A stretch of DNA of 64,000 nt from Roseimicrobium gellanilyticum (GCF_003315205.1 NZ_QNRR01000008.1:310001-374000); one strand, 5' to 3'. Positions 26,421-35,639 are shown, counted from the stretch's first letter. Notes: generated by a model from the letters alone, not told the origin. Numbers and translations: made by a program.

Positions 26421-29400
26421 ATGAACCGCCTCCTGACCCTCCTGCTCCCCGCATTCCTGTGCTTCAGCAGTGCAGTCACACAACTGACCGCCGCACCGGC
26501 AACCCTTGCAATCCGCGAAGGCGACCACATCTGCATCATCGGCAATACCCTCGCCGAGCGCATGCAGTTCCCGGGGCACAACCATTTCGAGACGCTCCTC
26601 TACCAGCGCTTCCCCAAGCACAACCTCGTGGTGCGCAATCTCTCCTGGTCCGCGGACGAAGTGGCCCTGCGCCCGCGCGCGGAGGGCTTCGGCACGCCGG
26701 ATGAACATCTCACTTTCAGCAAGGCGGATGTGGTCATTGCTTTCTTCGGTTTCAACGAATCCTTCGCGGGCGAGGCGGGACTGGAGAAGTTCAAAACCGA
26801 CCTCGAGGAGTGGATCAAGCACACCAAGGCCCAGAGCTACAATGGCAAGGGCGCGCCGAGGATTGCGCTGGTGTCGCCGATGGCGGCGGAGGATTTGGAG
26901 AATCCCAATCTGCTCACAGGCGATGCGCTGAAGGAACTGAATGCACGCCTCGCTCTGTATACCAAGGCCATGCAGGAAGTGGCGGAGAAGAACGGGGTGG
27001 TGTTTGCCAACGTCTTTGAAGGATCAGGGAATGCTTTTGAACTGGCAAAGAAGCAGTTCGAATCGGGTGCGAAGGGGTATGGATTCCCACTGACCATCAA
27101 TGGAGTGCACCTCAAGCGCGAGGGTGACGCGGTTTTTGGAATGATTCTCCAAGATGCGCTCTTTTCCACATCCGAGGAGTTGAAGAATGAGCGTCGTTTC
27201 GATTTCATCAGAGAGAGCGAAGGTTCGCGAGGTGCCCTCCATGCCGAAATCGAATCCAAGAACTTCCATTGGTACAACCGCTACCGCATCGTCGACAGCT
27301 ACTATGTCTACGGCGGACGCAGCGGCCTGAAGTTCGCCGATGGCGACCAGACCAATCGCGATGTCATGCAGCGCGAGCGCGAGGTGCTCGATGTCATGGT
27401 GGCCAACCGCGATGCCCGCATCTGGAAGCTCGCACAGGGTGAGAAGGTTTCCGACAAAGCCGACGACAGCAATGTGCCTCCCTTCCTCGATGTGAAGACC
27501 TGGTTCGGCGCGGGCATCAAGAAAGACGCCGGCGCGAACACGGGACAGACCAGCAAGACGGCCGAGGGCAGCAGTGCGGAGATTCCCACCGTGGCCGAAA
27601 CACAGAAGAAGTTCACGCTGGCCAAGGGCTTCAAAGTCGAGTGCTTCGCCAGCGAGGAAAACTTCCCCGAACTCGCCAATGCCACCGCGATGGCTTTCGA
27701 TACCAAGGGCCGCCTCTGGGTTTGCACCATGCCCAGCTATCCGCAGTGGAGACCGGGGGATGAGTTCATCGACAAGATCATCATCCTGGAGGACAGCGAT
27801 GGCGATGGCAAAGCGAACTACTGCAATACCTTCGCCGACAAACTCCACCTGCCCATCTCCTTCGAGTTCTATGACGGTGGTATTCTCGTCAGTGACCAGC
27901 GCAATCTCACCTTCCTGAAGGACACGAATGGTGATGACAAGGCCGACTTCCGCGAGGTGATGCTCAGCGGCTTCGACAGCGCGGACAGCCATCATGTGAT
28001 CAATGCCTTCACCCAGGGCCCCGGCGGCGACCTCTATTTCCAGGAAGGCACCTTCCACTACACCCAGGTGGAGACGCCCTATGGCCCGGTGCGTTGTGCG
28101 AACGCGGGCACCTACCGCTATGAGCCGCGTACCCAGAAGCTCAGCGTCTTCGTGAGCTACAACTACGCAAACCCGCACGGCATCGCGTTTGATCAGTGGG
28201 GACAGACCTTCATCGCCGATGCGAGCGGTGGCATGAACTACTTCGCTACGGCCTTCAGCGGCCAGCTTCCCTATCCTGAGAAGCACGCCTCCATGAAGAC
28301 CTTCCTGAAGAAGCGTGTGCGTCCCACCAGCGGTTGCGAGTTCGTCAGCAGCCGCAACTTCCCGGAGGACATGCAGGGGAACTTCCTGCTGAACAACTGC
28401 ATCGGTGTGCAAGGCACACTCAATCACACCGTGAAGGCCGTCGACTCCGGCTACGAAGCCACAGAGATCGATCCGCTCATGCTGAACAGCGACCCCAACT
28501 TCCGTCCCGTGGACATGGAGTTCGCGCCGGATGGCTCCCTCTACATCGTGGACTGGGCGGAGGCACTCATCGGCCACATGCAGTACAGCATCCGCGACCC
28601 GCTCCGCGACCATAAACATGGACGCATCTGGCGCATCTGGAATGCTGAGAAGCCGCTGGTGAAGCCAGTAAAAGTGGCGGGCGAGCCCATCAAGAAGCTT
28701 CTCGAACTCCTCAGTGCTCCTGAGTACCGCGTGCGCGAGCGTGTGAAGCAGGAACTTTCCACCCGGAAGTCTGAGGAAGTGCTCAAGGCGCTCGATGCCT
28801 GGGTGAAGCCACTGCGCGATGCCGTCATCACCAAGACCTCCGCCAGCCAGGAGCATCAGCTTGTGGAAGCACTCTGGGTGTATCAGTACCTGAACAAAGT
28901 GGATATGCCACAGCTCCATCGTGTGCTCACCTCTGGAATGCCCGAGGCCCGCGCCGCCGCAGTGCGCGTGCTCTGCTACTGGCAGGACCGCGTGCCGGAT
29001 GCACTCGACCTCCTCACCAAGGCCGCGAACGACCCGGATCCCCTCGTACGCCTCGAAGCCGTGCGTGCCTGCAGCTTCTCGAAGGACCCGAAGGCCGCGA
29101 ACGTGGCGCTCGAAGCGCTGAAGCAGCCGCAGGACTACTACATCACCTACACCCTGGGTGAAACGATGCGTGCGCTGAAGCCCTCGCCCTCCGCCATTGA
29201 TGTGAAAGCGAATCCCGCCGCTCTCACCTATGTGCTGGGCCAGATGACCAATGACGAACTCAAGGCTGCGCCCCGCGTGGAAGGCGTCCTGAAAGCCCAG
29301 CTGGAGCGCAAGGGGCTGGATGCCGCTACGCGTGAAGCTGCTGCGGTGGACCTCGCGAAGCTGCTTGGCACCACGCGCGAAGTGGAGCTCGTCTCCGCCA

Positions 29401-30455
29401 TCATGCGCTTCGATGACCAGCAGGTGAATACGGTTGTGTCCGCAGAGCTGGGCAAACTTCTCGCCTCCAGCTCACCTCAAGCGCTCAAGACCGCTGAGGC
29501 ACAGATCACGCGTCTCGCCTTCAAGGACCACGGCGTGCGCAGCGCCCGCGTCGCTGGCATGGCTGCCTATGTGACCATGACCGGTGACCCCGCGAAGGTT
29601 GCAAAAGAGCGTCAGGACAATCACGAAACCATCTCCGTGCTTCTGGAGAGCATCGTCATCATCCCGGATCCCGTGCTCCGTGCGAAGTATCAAACCTTCG
29701 CCACAGACGCTGCTGGCGGCACGAACCTGCCGCCGCTCGTGCGCAAGGCCGCCATCGCCGCGCTGCCACTGACCGGCGCCGAGTTTGGCCTGCAGAACTT
29801 TGGCATTCTCGCCAAGGTGCTGCTGAAGGGCGAATACCGTGATCAGGTGGCGCAGGCCGCCATGCAGATTCCGCGCACCGCCTGGGACAAGAGTCTTGCG
29901 CCTTCGCTCGTGGAGAGCATCCTTTCCTACGCCAAGACCGTGCCCGCGAATCAGCGCACCGAGATGGGTTATGTGGAAGTCTCACGCTTCGGCACGGAGC
30001 TGTGCGCCCTGCTGCCCGCGGAGACCGGCCCTGCTCTGCGCAAGAGTTTGCGCGAGCTCGGCGTGAGCGTCTTCGTCATCCGCACCGTGCGCGAGCAGAT
30101 GAGGTATGATACACCCGAGATCACCGTGGAGGCCGGCAAGCCATTCGAGGTCATCTTCGAGAACAACGACATCATGCCGCACAACATCATCTTCTGCAAA
30201 GGCGGCACGCATGCCGAGGTGGGCACCGCCGCCCAGACCATGCCCGCCACACCCGATGCGAAGGGCTTCCTCTACGTGCCGAAGCATCCCGCCATCCTCG
30301 ACAGCGCCTACAGCAAGATGCTTGAGCCCGGCGAAAAGTCGCGTCTGCAACTGACTGCTCCCGGCACCCCCGGCGAGTACGAGTACGTCTGCACCTTCCC
30401 CGGCCACTGGGTCATCATGTGGGGGAAGATGAAGGTGGTGGCGCAGCTGGAGTAG
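26421..30455 (+). CDS. PVC-type membrane-bound dehydrogenase fused to SGNH and azurin-like domains
   Basis: A 1344-residue exported multidomain protein with a signal peptide ending near LTAAPA. Residues about 25-255 form an SGNH-like hydrolase (IIGNTLAERMQ, FFGFNES, NGVHLKREGD). Residues about 395-745 are a PVC-type dehydrogenase beta-propeller of the sorbosone or glucose dehydrogenase kind (AMAFDTKGRLWVCTMPSY, NPHGIAFDQWGQTFIADASG, DGSLYIVDWAEALIGHM). Residues about 755-1200 are HEAT-like helical repeats. The C-terminus is an azurin/plastocyanin-like cupredoxin with MPHNII and the ligand pattern C1324-TFPG-H1329-WVI-M1333. I find no CxxCH haem motif. The protein likely oxidises a sugar and passes electrons through copper instead of haem; this last step is inferred. 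Confidence 0.85.
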   Translation: MNRLLTLLLPAFLCFSSAVTQLTAAPATLAIREGDHICIIGNTLAERMQFPGHNHFETLLYQRFPKHNLVVRNLSWSADEVALRPRAEGFGTPDEHLTFSKADVVIAFFGFNESFAGEAGLEKFKTDLEEWIKHTKAQSYNGKGAPRIALVSPMAAEDLENPNLLTGDALKELNARLALYTKAMQEVAEKNGVVFANVFEGSGNAFELAKKQFESGAKGYGFPLTINGVHLKREGDAVFGMILQDALFSTSEELKNERRFDFIRESEGSRGALHAEIESKNFHWYNRYRIVDSYYVYGGRSGLKFADGDQTNRDVMQREREVLDVMVANRDARIWKLAQGEKVSDKADDSNVPPFLDVKTWFGAGIKKDAGANTGQTSKTAEGSSAEIPTVAETQKKFTLAKGFKVECFASEENFPELANATAMAFDTKGRLWVCTMPSYPQWRPGDEFIDKIIILEDSDGDGKANYCNTFADKLHLPISFEFYDGGILVSDQRNLTFLKDTNGDDKADFREVMLSGFDSADSHHVINAFTQGPGGDLYFQEGTFHYTQVETPYGPVRCANAGTYRYEPRTQKLSVFVSYNYANPHGIAFDQWGQTFIADASGGMNYFATAFSGQLPYPEKHASMKTFLKKRVRPTSGCEFVSSRNFPEDMQGNFLLNNCIGVQGTLNHTVKAVDSGYEATEIDPLMLNSDPNFRPVDMEFAPDGSLYIVDWAEALIGHMQYSIRDPLRDHKHGRIWRIWNAEKPLVKPVKVAGEPIKKLLELLSAPEYRVRERVKQELSTRKSEEVLKALDAWVKPLRDAVITKTSASQEHQLVEALWVYQYLNKVDMPQLHRVLTSGMPEARAAAVRVLCYWQDRVPDALDLLTKAANDPDPLVRLEAVRACSFSKDPKAANVALEALKQPQDYYITYTLGETMRALKPSPSAIDVKANPAALTYVLGQMTNDELKAAPRVEGVLKAQLERKGLDAATREAAAVDLAKLLGTTREVELVSAIMRFDDQQVNTVVSAELGKLLASSSPQALKTAEAQITRLAFKDHGVRSARVAGMAAYVTMTGDPAKVAKERQDNHETISVLLESIVIIPDPVLRAKYQTFATDAAGGTNLPPLVRKAAIAALPLTGAEFGLQNFGILAKVLLKGEYRDQVAQAAMQIPRTAWDKSLAPSLVESILSYAKTVPANQRTEMGYVEVSRFGTELCALLPAETGPALRKSLRELGVSVFVIRTVREQMRYDTPEITVEAGKPFEVIFENNDIMPHNIIFCKGGTHAEVGTAAQTMPATPDAKGFLYVPKHPAILDSAYSKMLEPGEKSRLQLTAPGTPGEYEYVCTFPGHWVIMWGKMKVVAQLE

Positions 30456-30477
30456 TGCAGCGCGATCAGACGTGGAC

Positions 30478-30660
30478 CAGCCAGTTCGGCGAGTAGCTTG
30501 GTGTCTGGGCCAGCGGGATAGCGGACAGGTGCGCCTTCACCGGTGGCGGCGCGGAAGACGGCTTCGGCGATTTTCTGTTCGGTGGGATACTCTTGCAGCT
30601 TCGCGAAATAGGCCTGGGCGAAGGTGTGGCAGGGTGGGGTGTCAGGCCTGCATGCGCTCG
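30478..30660 (-). pseudogene. Decayed duplicate of the SDR gene C-terminus
   Basis: Read on the minus strand this matches the C-terminal part of the SDR gene at 32139-32969: AYFAKLQEYPTEQKIAEAV and VRYPAGPDTKLLAEL stand where the intact gene has AYFAKLQNYPTAYATEQDIAEAV and VRYPAGSDTRMLAEL. A lost base in the segment corresponding to RMQGLTPPP shifts the frame, and no upstream part remains. It is a partial duplicate. Confidence 0.82.
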
Positions 30661-30706
30661 GTTGCCGGAGGGTGTGAGTAGCGAGGATGAAAGCACAACT
30701 CCCGGT

Positions 30707-31483
30707 TCAGGCCAGGTAGATGAAGTCCTTTTTTGCGTCGAGCGAGCGGGTACGCTGGCAGACTTCATAGCCATTGGCGCTGCCTTCGTCGTTGGTATTG
30801 CCCTCGATGGTGGAGAACACGTTTTTGTTGCCTCCAAATGCAAAGCCGGTGTGAGTCCAATCCGTGGAGGATTTGCGAACGAGAAAGATCTGGCAGTTTC
30901 CCAAGCTGCTCCAGGGCGACGAGCCGTTTTGGACGGCCTTCCCAGGAATAAAGCGCTTATTGGCTTTGGCCTGATAAGCGAGGGAATCACAGGAGAGGGA
31001 ACCTTGCACTGGCATGGGCTTGCCTGTGAAATGGCATGCTTGCTTCAGTATATAGGTGACAAATCCCGCGCACCAGCGCATGGCGGGTCCATCTTCACCG
31101 CAATAAGCGCGCACCCAAGGCCCGCGATTGTCACCACCAAGTTCTCTTGGCTCTTCGTCCAGGTGTGCCTGGGCTATTTGACGCACGGCCTGATCCAGGG
31201 CTGTACCCGCTGGGACAGTCGCCTCCACCGCAGTACGCAAAGGTAGTACAAGGGCATCCCAGGTATTGCGGTTTACCACGCCGCTTTGCGCCAGGCCATT
31301 GTTCTGTTGAAAGACATGGACACACGCCTTTGTGGCGTCGCCGAACTCACCATCTATTGCAGTTGGCACCTTGTGAAACGTGAGCCACTCCTGCACGCGG
31401 CGCGCCTTCATTCCTGAAGCGCCCTTGGAAATGTTCGAGCTGAACTCAAGCTCCTTGCTGACGGAGGATGTGGGATAGATCAT
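30707..31483 (-). CDS. Peptidoglycan-binding, CHAP-like wall hydrolase
   Basis: About 258 residues. An N-terminal peptidoglycan-binding repeat (RVQEWLTFHKVPTAIDGEFG then TKACVHVFQQNNGL) is followed by a CHAP-type amidase or endopeptidase: WCAGFVTYIL with the likely nucleophile Cys, and WTHTGFAFG with the His. There is no signal peptide, as in endolysins or toxins released by other routes. The start is uncertain: an ATG at 31483 (chosen) or at 31543. The gene sits between a decayed copy of the SDR gene and an HTTM remnant, so it looks like an insertion. Confidence 0.72.
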   Translation of the reverse strand: MIYPTSSVSKELEFSSNISKGASGMKARRVQEWLTFHKVPTAIDGEFGDATKACVHVFQQNNGLAQSGVVNRNTWDALVLPLRTAVEATVPAGTALDQAVRQIAQAHLDEEPRELGGDNRGPWVRAYCGEDGPAMRWCAGFVTYILKQACHFTGKPMPVQGSLSCDSLAYQAKANKRFIPGKAVQNGSSPWSSLGNCQIFLVRKSSTDWTHTGFAFGGNKNVFSTIEGNTNDEGSANGYEVCQRTRSLDAKKDFIYLA

Positions 31484-31812
31484 GGCGCTACAAGGTTTGA
31501 TGTTGATTGTTGCAGGATTACCATTGGGTAATATGGTGAGCATATGGCGAAAATGGTAACATTGACAAGGAGAAAAATACTTCGTGTTCCCACAAGGTGG
31601 GTGTTCCTGTGTCGCCTGTTCCCCGGGGAACAGAGCGTTGCCACGGGCCGGCCCGGGTGCATCGCCTCTACGGGACAGTTCTTGAGAGCTGCGATCGACG
31701 CCAGATCTTCGGATGTGGGACCTCATCTGCCGGTGTTGCCGCGAGGCATCTTCGCTCTCTAAGCGGCTTGATGATTCACCATCTGGTCATCGTGCCTGCT
31801 CCATTTCCATTT
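31484..31812. other. Intergenic stretch upstream of the wall hydrolase
   Basis: No convincing gene. Around 31520-31560 the DNA is AT-rich with the imperfect dyad TTACCATTGGGTAA followed by ATGGCGAAAATGGTAA, a possible control site for the hydrolase gene. An open frame on the plus strand lacks family features. Confidence 0.5.
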
Positions 31813-32136
31813 TCATGCTTTCACTAAAGTCACGCTCTTCTGCCCTGCCTGCAGCCTGTCCATCCACGAAAGCGGTATCCAGGTGCGGTCAAAGGTGAAG
31901 AGGTGAAGAGGTGAATCATGAGCATGCCGATGCTGAGGTCGGCGAAGTCCACCACGAGAAGGATGCCAGCATGCATGAGTACCAGAGCTGCCCAAGCAGC
32001 GGCGCGGGTGAGGCGGTGGAGGCTCAGAGGGAGGAAGAGCAACTCCACGGCAAGGCATCCCCACGTGAGGCAGAGTGCTAATCGATAAAACTTCGGGGGT
32101 TTATTGAGTGGGTCGATGAACGTTTGTTCAGCGGTG
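31813..32136 (-). pseudogene. HTTM-domain membrane protein remnant
   Basis: On the minus strand, right after the SDR stop, the frame reads LNKPPKFYRLALCLTWGCLA then VELLFLPLSLHRLTRAAAW and FADLSIGMLMIHLFT. This matches the end of HTTM proteins (vitamin K-dependent carboxylase-like membrane domain). An exact 8-bp tandem duplication (CACCTCTT twice, 31898-31913) throws the frame; the lost continuation HLFTFDRTWIPLSWM is in the other frame. The N-terminal part is absent. The gene is dead. Confidence 0.75.
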
Positions 32137-32138
32137 TG

Positions 32139-32969
32139 TTAGCTCGAGACTCCGAACATCTCGCGCACCTTGGCCATATAATGCTCCTCGGAAGTGGACC
32201 AGCGGAGTTCAGCGAGCATCCTGGTGTCTGAGCCTGCGGGGTAGCGGACCTGATCGCCTTCATCGGTGGCAGCGCGGAAGACGGCTTCGGCGATGTCCTG
32301 CTCGGTGGCATAGGCGGTGGGATAGTTTTGCAGCTTGGCGAAGTAGGCCTGGGCGAAGGCATCGTAGGGTGGGGGAGTCAGGCCCTGCATGCGGTGGGCA
32401 CCGTTGGCCCCGAGGTTGGTGGTGGGAGCATAGCCGGGCTCCACGATACGTGTCCTGATGCCGAAGGGCGCGAGTTCGTGCGAGAGGGATTCGGTGAAGC
32501 CTTCCACCGCCCACTTGCTGGCGGCATACACGGCGACGAGTGGCATGGGCGCGATGGCCGTGCTGGAGGTGACATTGATGAGCGCACCGCCGCCTTGCTC
32601 GCGCAGGTGGGGAATGGCGGCGCGGCAGACGGACATGACGCCGAAGGTGTTTGTCTCGAAGATTTCGCGCAGCAGCGCGTCCGACGTGGCCTCGAATGCG
32701 CCCAGCAGGCCGATGCCGGCGTTGTTCACCACGGCATCGAGTCGACCGAAGGTGGCAGTGGCTTGGGAGAGCGCGCTGTTGATGCTGTCCGCGTTGGTGA
32801 CATCGAGGGGCAGGACCTGGAGTTGGCCTTCGGTGGCGGTGAAGAGTCCGGCATCTGGCTTGCGCATGGTGGCCACCACATTCCATCCGTGGTCGAGGAA
32901 GTATTGTGCGGTGGCTTTGCCGTAACCTGAGGATGCGCCGGTGATGAAGAGGGTTCTTGTTTTGTTCAT
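32139..32969 (-). CDS. SDR family oxidoreductase
   Basis: A 276-residue classical short-chain dehydrogenase/reductase. The nucleotide-binding motif is TGASSGYG near the N-terminus, the NNAG motif follows (VVNNAGIGLLGAFE), and the active-site Tyr and Lys are in VYAASKWAVEG, with Ser in VTSSTAIA. A cofactor specificity residue cannot be fixed. It is divergent from an AraC regulator across 114 bases, the common pairing for inducible SDR genes. A decayed partial copy lies at 30478-30660. Confidence 0.92.
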   Translation of the reverse strand: MNKTRTLFITGASSGYGKATAQYFLDHGWNVVATMRKPDAGLFTATEGQLQVLPLDVTNADSINSALSQATATFGRLDAVVNNAGIGLLGAFEATSDALLREIFETNTFGVMSVCRAAIPHLREQGGGALINVTSSTAIAPMPLVAVYAASKWAVEGFTESLSHELAPFGIRTRIVEPGYAPTTNLGANGAHRMQGLTPPPYDAFAQAYFAKLQNYPTAYATEQDIAEAVFRAATDEGDQVRYPAGSDTRMLAELRWSTSEEHYMAKVREMFGVSS

Positions 32970-33083
32970 GATTTGATTTGGTTCGTTTTGATTTGGATTG
33001 TGATGGCGCAGTGTACTCTGTTACCGTTGGACGAACCATAATTAGGAGTCCGCAAGACATTACCAAGCGTCCAGAATGAGTGT
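32970..33083. promoter_or_regulatory. Divergent promoter region of SDR and AraC genes
   Basis: The 114-base gap carries both start regions. It is AT-richer than the genes. I see no clear direct or inverted repeat that could be named the AraC operator, but the arrangement implies shared control by the regulator. Confidence 0.5.
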
Positions 33084-33980
33084 ATGAACCCTCTAGATGA
33101 CATCATCGCCCTGCTGCGACCCCATGCGGTCTTCTCCAAGCCCATCTCGGGAAAGGGTCAGTGGGGTGTGCGCTATGCCGCGCATGAGAAGCCGAGCTTC
33201 TGCGTGGTGCTGGAAGGGCAATGCTGGCTGGCGCTGGAAGGCAAGGCACCGCTGCGGTTGGAGAAGGGTGACTTTCTCCTGCTGACGTCCACGCCTGCGT
33301 TCGCGCTCTACAGCAAGCCCGGGGTGCGCCATGTCGCGGGTATTCCTTCGCGCATGGGAGTGAGGCACGGCGAGCAGAAGGGGAGGCCGGACTTTCGCAT
33401 GCTGGGCGGCACCTTTGAGACGGAGCTGGTGAATGGGAAGCTTCTCCTAGCACTGCTGCCGGGCAGGATTCATCTCCGCTCCGGGGAGGCAGACACCAGC
33501 CGCCTCTCGAGCCTTGTCTCGCTCATCATGGAGGAGTACTCGGGAAGCAGGCCGGGGCGTGAAATGATTCTGGCGCGGCTGCTGGAGGTCCTGCTCGTGG
33601 ACTCCCTGCGGTCTCATGACTATGACCCCAGCAGCATGGCCGCCGGACTGATGGCGGGATTGAGTGATCCACTTATCGCACGTGCCCTGGCAGCCATGCA
33701 TGCTCGCGTGCAACACGGCTGGACCGTGGCGAATCTGGCGGAACATGTGGGCATGTCGCGCTCTGCTTTTGCCGCGCGGTTCTCTGAGAAGGTAGGTTGT
33801 GCTCCGATGGAGTATCTCTCCCTATGGCGCATGAGCCTGGCGCAGGATGTACTGCGTCGGGGAGACGTGGGCCTGGAGGAGCTGGCGGAGGATATTGGCT
33901 ATCAATCCGCCAGTGCCTTCAGCACGGCCTTCCGGAAGAAGGTGGGATGTGCGCCGAGTGTGTTTGCGCGGGGCGTTTAA
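33084..33980 (+). CDS. AraC family transcriptional regulator
   Basis: A 298-residue regulator with an N-terminal cupin-like sensor (LEGQCWLALEGKAPLRLEKG) and a C-terminal pair of helix-turn-helix motifs: TVANLAEHVGMSRSAFAARF and LEELAEDIGYQSASAFSTAF, ending with the AraC signature FRKKVGCAPS. It is transcribed away from the SDR gene, which it probably controls. The ligand is not known; the cupin part belongs to the group often paired with SDR genes. Confidence 0.9.
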   Translation: MNPLDDIIALLRPHAVFSKPISGKGQWGVRYAAHEKPSFCVVLEGQCWLALEGKAPLRLEKGDFLLLTSTPAFALYSKPGVRHVAGIPSRMGVRHGEQKGRPDFRMLGGTFETELVNGKLLLALLPGRIHLRSGEADTSRLSSLVSLIMEEYSGSRPGREMILARLLEVLLVDSLRSHDYDPSSMAAGLMAGLSDPLIARALAAMHARVQHGWTVANLAEHVGMSRSAFAARFSEKVGCAPMEYLSLWRMSLAQDVLRRGDVGLEELAEDIGYQSASAFSTAFRKKVGCAPSVFARGV

Positions 33981-34034
33981 CGTGCCACAGGGCGATGGTA
34001 ACTCCAGAGCAGAGGATGAGCAAATGGGCTGGCT

Positions 34035-34562
34035 TCACTTCCCCGCCGCTTTCTTAATCTGCTGGGAGAGCGTTTGCAGTTCCTGGTCAGTAATCTTGGG
34101 TGTCGCCTTCTTGAGAGCGGCGGTGTAGTGCTCTGTCTCCTTGGGTTGGAGGGGGTACCCTACGTTTCCTGCGGTGGCATACGAATCAACAATCACGGTT
34201 TTGTCCGGCGCGATGATGACCCAGGAAGGCGCGCCTGGCTTGGCGAGTTTGCTGAACACTGCCCGCCCGTCCGGCATGTAGCTGGTATCGATGGCGACGA
34301 CCACGTAGTACTTGCCCAGGATCTGCTGCACATCGCTGGCGGCGTGGTAGCGGTCAAAGACCCGGCACCATCCGCATTCCGGAAAGCCCGATTTCACGAA
34401 GACCATTTTTGACTCCGCGGAGGCCTGTTTGCAGGCAGCTTCCAGAGCGTCTTGCGCGGCAGTCGGCGGATAGTCCTTCTTCTCACCGGCACCATGAGCC
34501 GGAACTGTCGCCAATGACAAAACGAACGACACCAGAAGTAACCAGCATGATGGCATTTTCAT
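34035..34562 (-). CDS. Exported thioredoxin-like protein
   Basis: A 175-residue protein with signal peptide (LLLVSFVLSLATVPAHG) and a thioredoxin-like domain. The active site reads PECGWC, a CxxC, in KSGFPECGWCRVFDRYHAA. The region YVVVAIDTSYMPDG and the cis-Pro-type PGAPSWVII fit the fold. Such proteins reduce or shuffle disulfides in the periplasm; the partner is unknown. The start ATG was taken at 34562 because it begins the signal directly. Confidence 0.82.
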   Translation of the reverse strand: MKMPSCWLLLVSFVLSLATVPAHGAGEKKDYPPTAAQDALEAACKQASAESKMVFVKSGFPECGWCRVFDRYHAASDVQQILGKYYVVVAIDTSYMPDGRAVFSKLAKPGAPSWVIIAPDKTVIVDSYATAGNVGYPLQPKETEHYTAALKKATPKITDQELQTLSQQIKKAAGK

Positions 34563-34785
34563 GGGCCTATTGTGCCTGGTTTTTGCATGGATGACAAGAG
34601 CGGCGGCAGCGGTGGAATGGGCACCGGGGTACTGATTCACTGAGGGACTGGTTAGTTGCGCTATATGAGTATGGTTTACCGGGTGTTTCAACCCATGCAA
34701 AATTCTGGCTCACAAGGTTGCGTCGTTTCCGGCCCAATCGAAACTGGTGGACGGGCTTTCTCCATATCATTACCCTAGGTACCGC

Positions 34786-35010
34786 ATGATTGCAGAGATT
34801 TTCACGGCGTTGATGGAGCCCTTGGGGAAGGCCGTCGGGTCGATTCCCAAGTCTATCCGGGCGCACATCGGGAAGGGCTTTGCGGCACTGGCTGGCATTT
34901 TCCGCAGAGTGCTCGTCAGTCTGCTCAGGGCGCTTGTGGCACCGTTTTGTCGGTCGAAGGAAAGGAAGAGGCAAATACACGCAGCAGGGCGCGGGAGGGC
35001 TTCGAACTGA
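34786..35010 (+). CDS. Small basic amphipathic protein, doubtful
   Basis: A 74-residue frame with a strongly amphipathic helical profile (IFRRVLVSLLRALVAPFC). No motif or family is seen. A longer start at 34747 is possible. It could be spurious. Confidence 0.35.
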   Translation: MIAEIFTALMEPLGKAVGSIPKSIRAHIGKGFAALAGIFRRVLVSLLRALVAPFCRSKERKRQIHAAGRGRASN

Positions 35011-35051
35011 TTAGCGGTTCACAGGTATATCACATCAGGTAGGGGACGCTC

Positions 35052-35639
35052 ATGAAAGTCAAATGCATGGCCTGCGGGGTGGAAAAGGACCCTTTGAAGA
35101 AGGAAGTTCACCCATACCCTGAGGATGGTATTGTTGATGACCCAGTCAGTCCGTTGTGGATGCTGGAGTGTCAGGGAGCCGACTGGAGATGGGTGATGGT
35201 TTGTCACCACTGCTTTCACAAGCTGGATCCCGATATGTGGATCAGCGACCGCTGCTGGCGGTCTTTGAATCCCATCACTCCGTTTGAGAAACTGCCAAAG
35301 TTCGGTGAGCCTTCCATCTGCATTGTAGAAGTTCAAATTGTCCGGCACGTGGAGAGTCACTTTCCGGGTTGGGTGGAGGCCGTGCTTACGGATGCGGCTG
35401 GTCAGGCATGGTCCTTTGTGGACAAGGTTCCGGTGTTCACCGAGGCAAACCTTGATGCGCAGAGCACCTATCCCCAACCTGGTGTGATGGCCTGTAAGTG
35501 GATACCCGAAGAGACTGGCGAGGGTTATCCCAAAATCTGGACCATTGATACCTCGACCCCGTGGGGTCTCGGAGTTTCGGGAGGTGAGACAATCTTCAAG
35601 GTATTCGCCAATCGAGTCACTCGAATCGCTGCCCTTTGA
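35052..35639 (+). CDS. Hypothetical protein with putative zinc-binding Cys pairs
   Basis: A 195-residue soluble protein with two CxxC pairs, Cys5/Cys8 (KCMACG) and Cys51/Cys54 (CHHC), spaced as in a zinc ribbon. The remainder is unique: DRCWRSLNPITPFEKLP, then a beta-like C-terminal half. No family is recognised. The DNA is less GC-rich than the neighbouring thrS gene. It lies alone. Confidence 0.65.
   Translation: MKVKCMACGVEKDPLKKEVHPYPEDGIVDDPVSPLWMLECQGADWRWVMVCHHCFHKLDPDMWISDRCWRSLNPITPFEKLPKFGEPSICIVEVQIVRHVESHFPGWVEAVLTDAAGQAWSFVDKVPVFTEANLDAQSTYPQPGVMACKWIPEETGEGYPKIWTIDTSTPWGLGVSGGETIFKVFANRVTRIAAL

Noticed and set aside
27024-28919. A 631-codon open frame opposite the giant dehydrogenase gene
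   Set aside because: Antisense to a multidomain gene with clear motifs; no domain is visible in it.
30466-30990. A 174-codon minus-strand frame
   Set aside because: It covers the wall hydrolase end and the SDR fragment in another frame; the SDR-like reading is in the neighbouring frame.
31544-31762. A 72-codon plus-strand gene divergent from the wall hydrolase
   Set aside because: After the first residues the product has no protein-like pattern or motif, and it is not supported by context.
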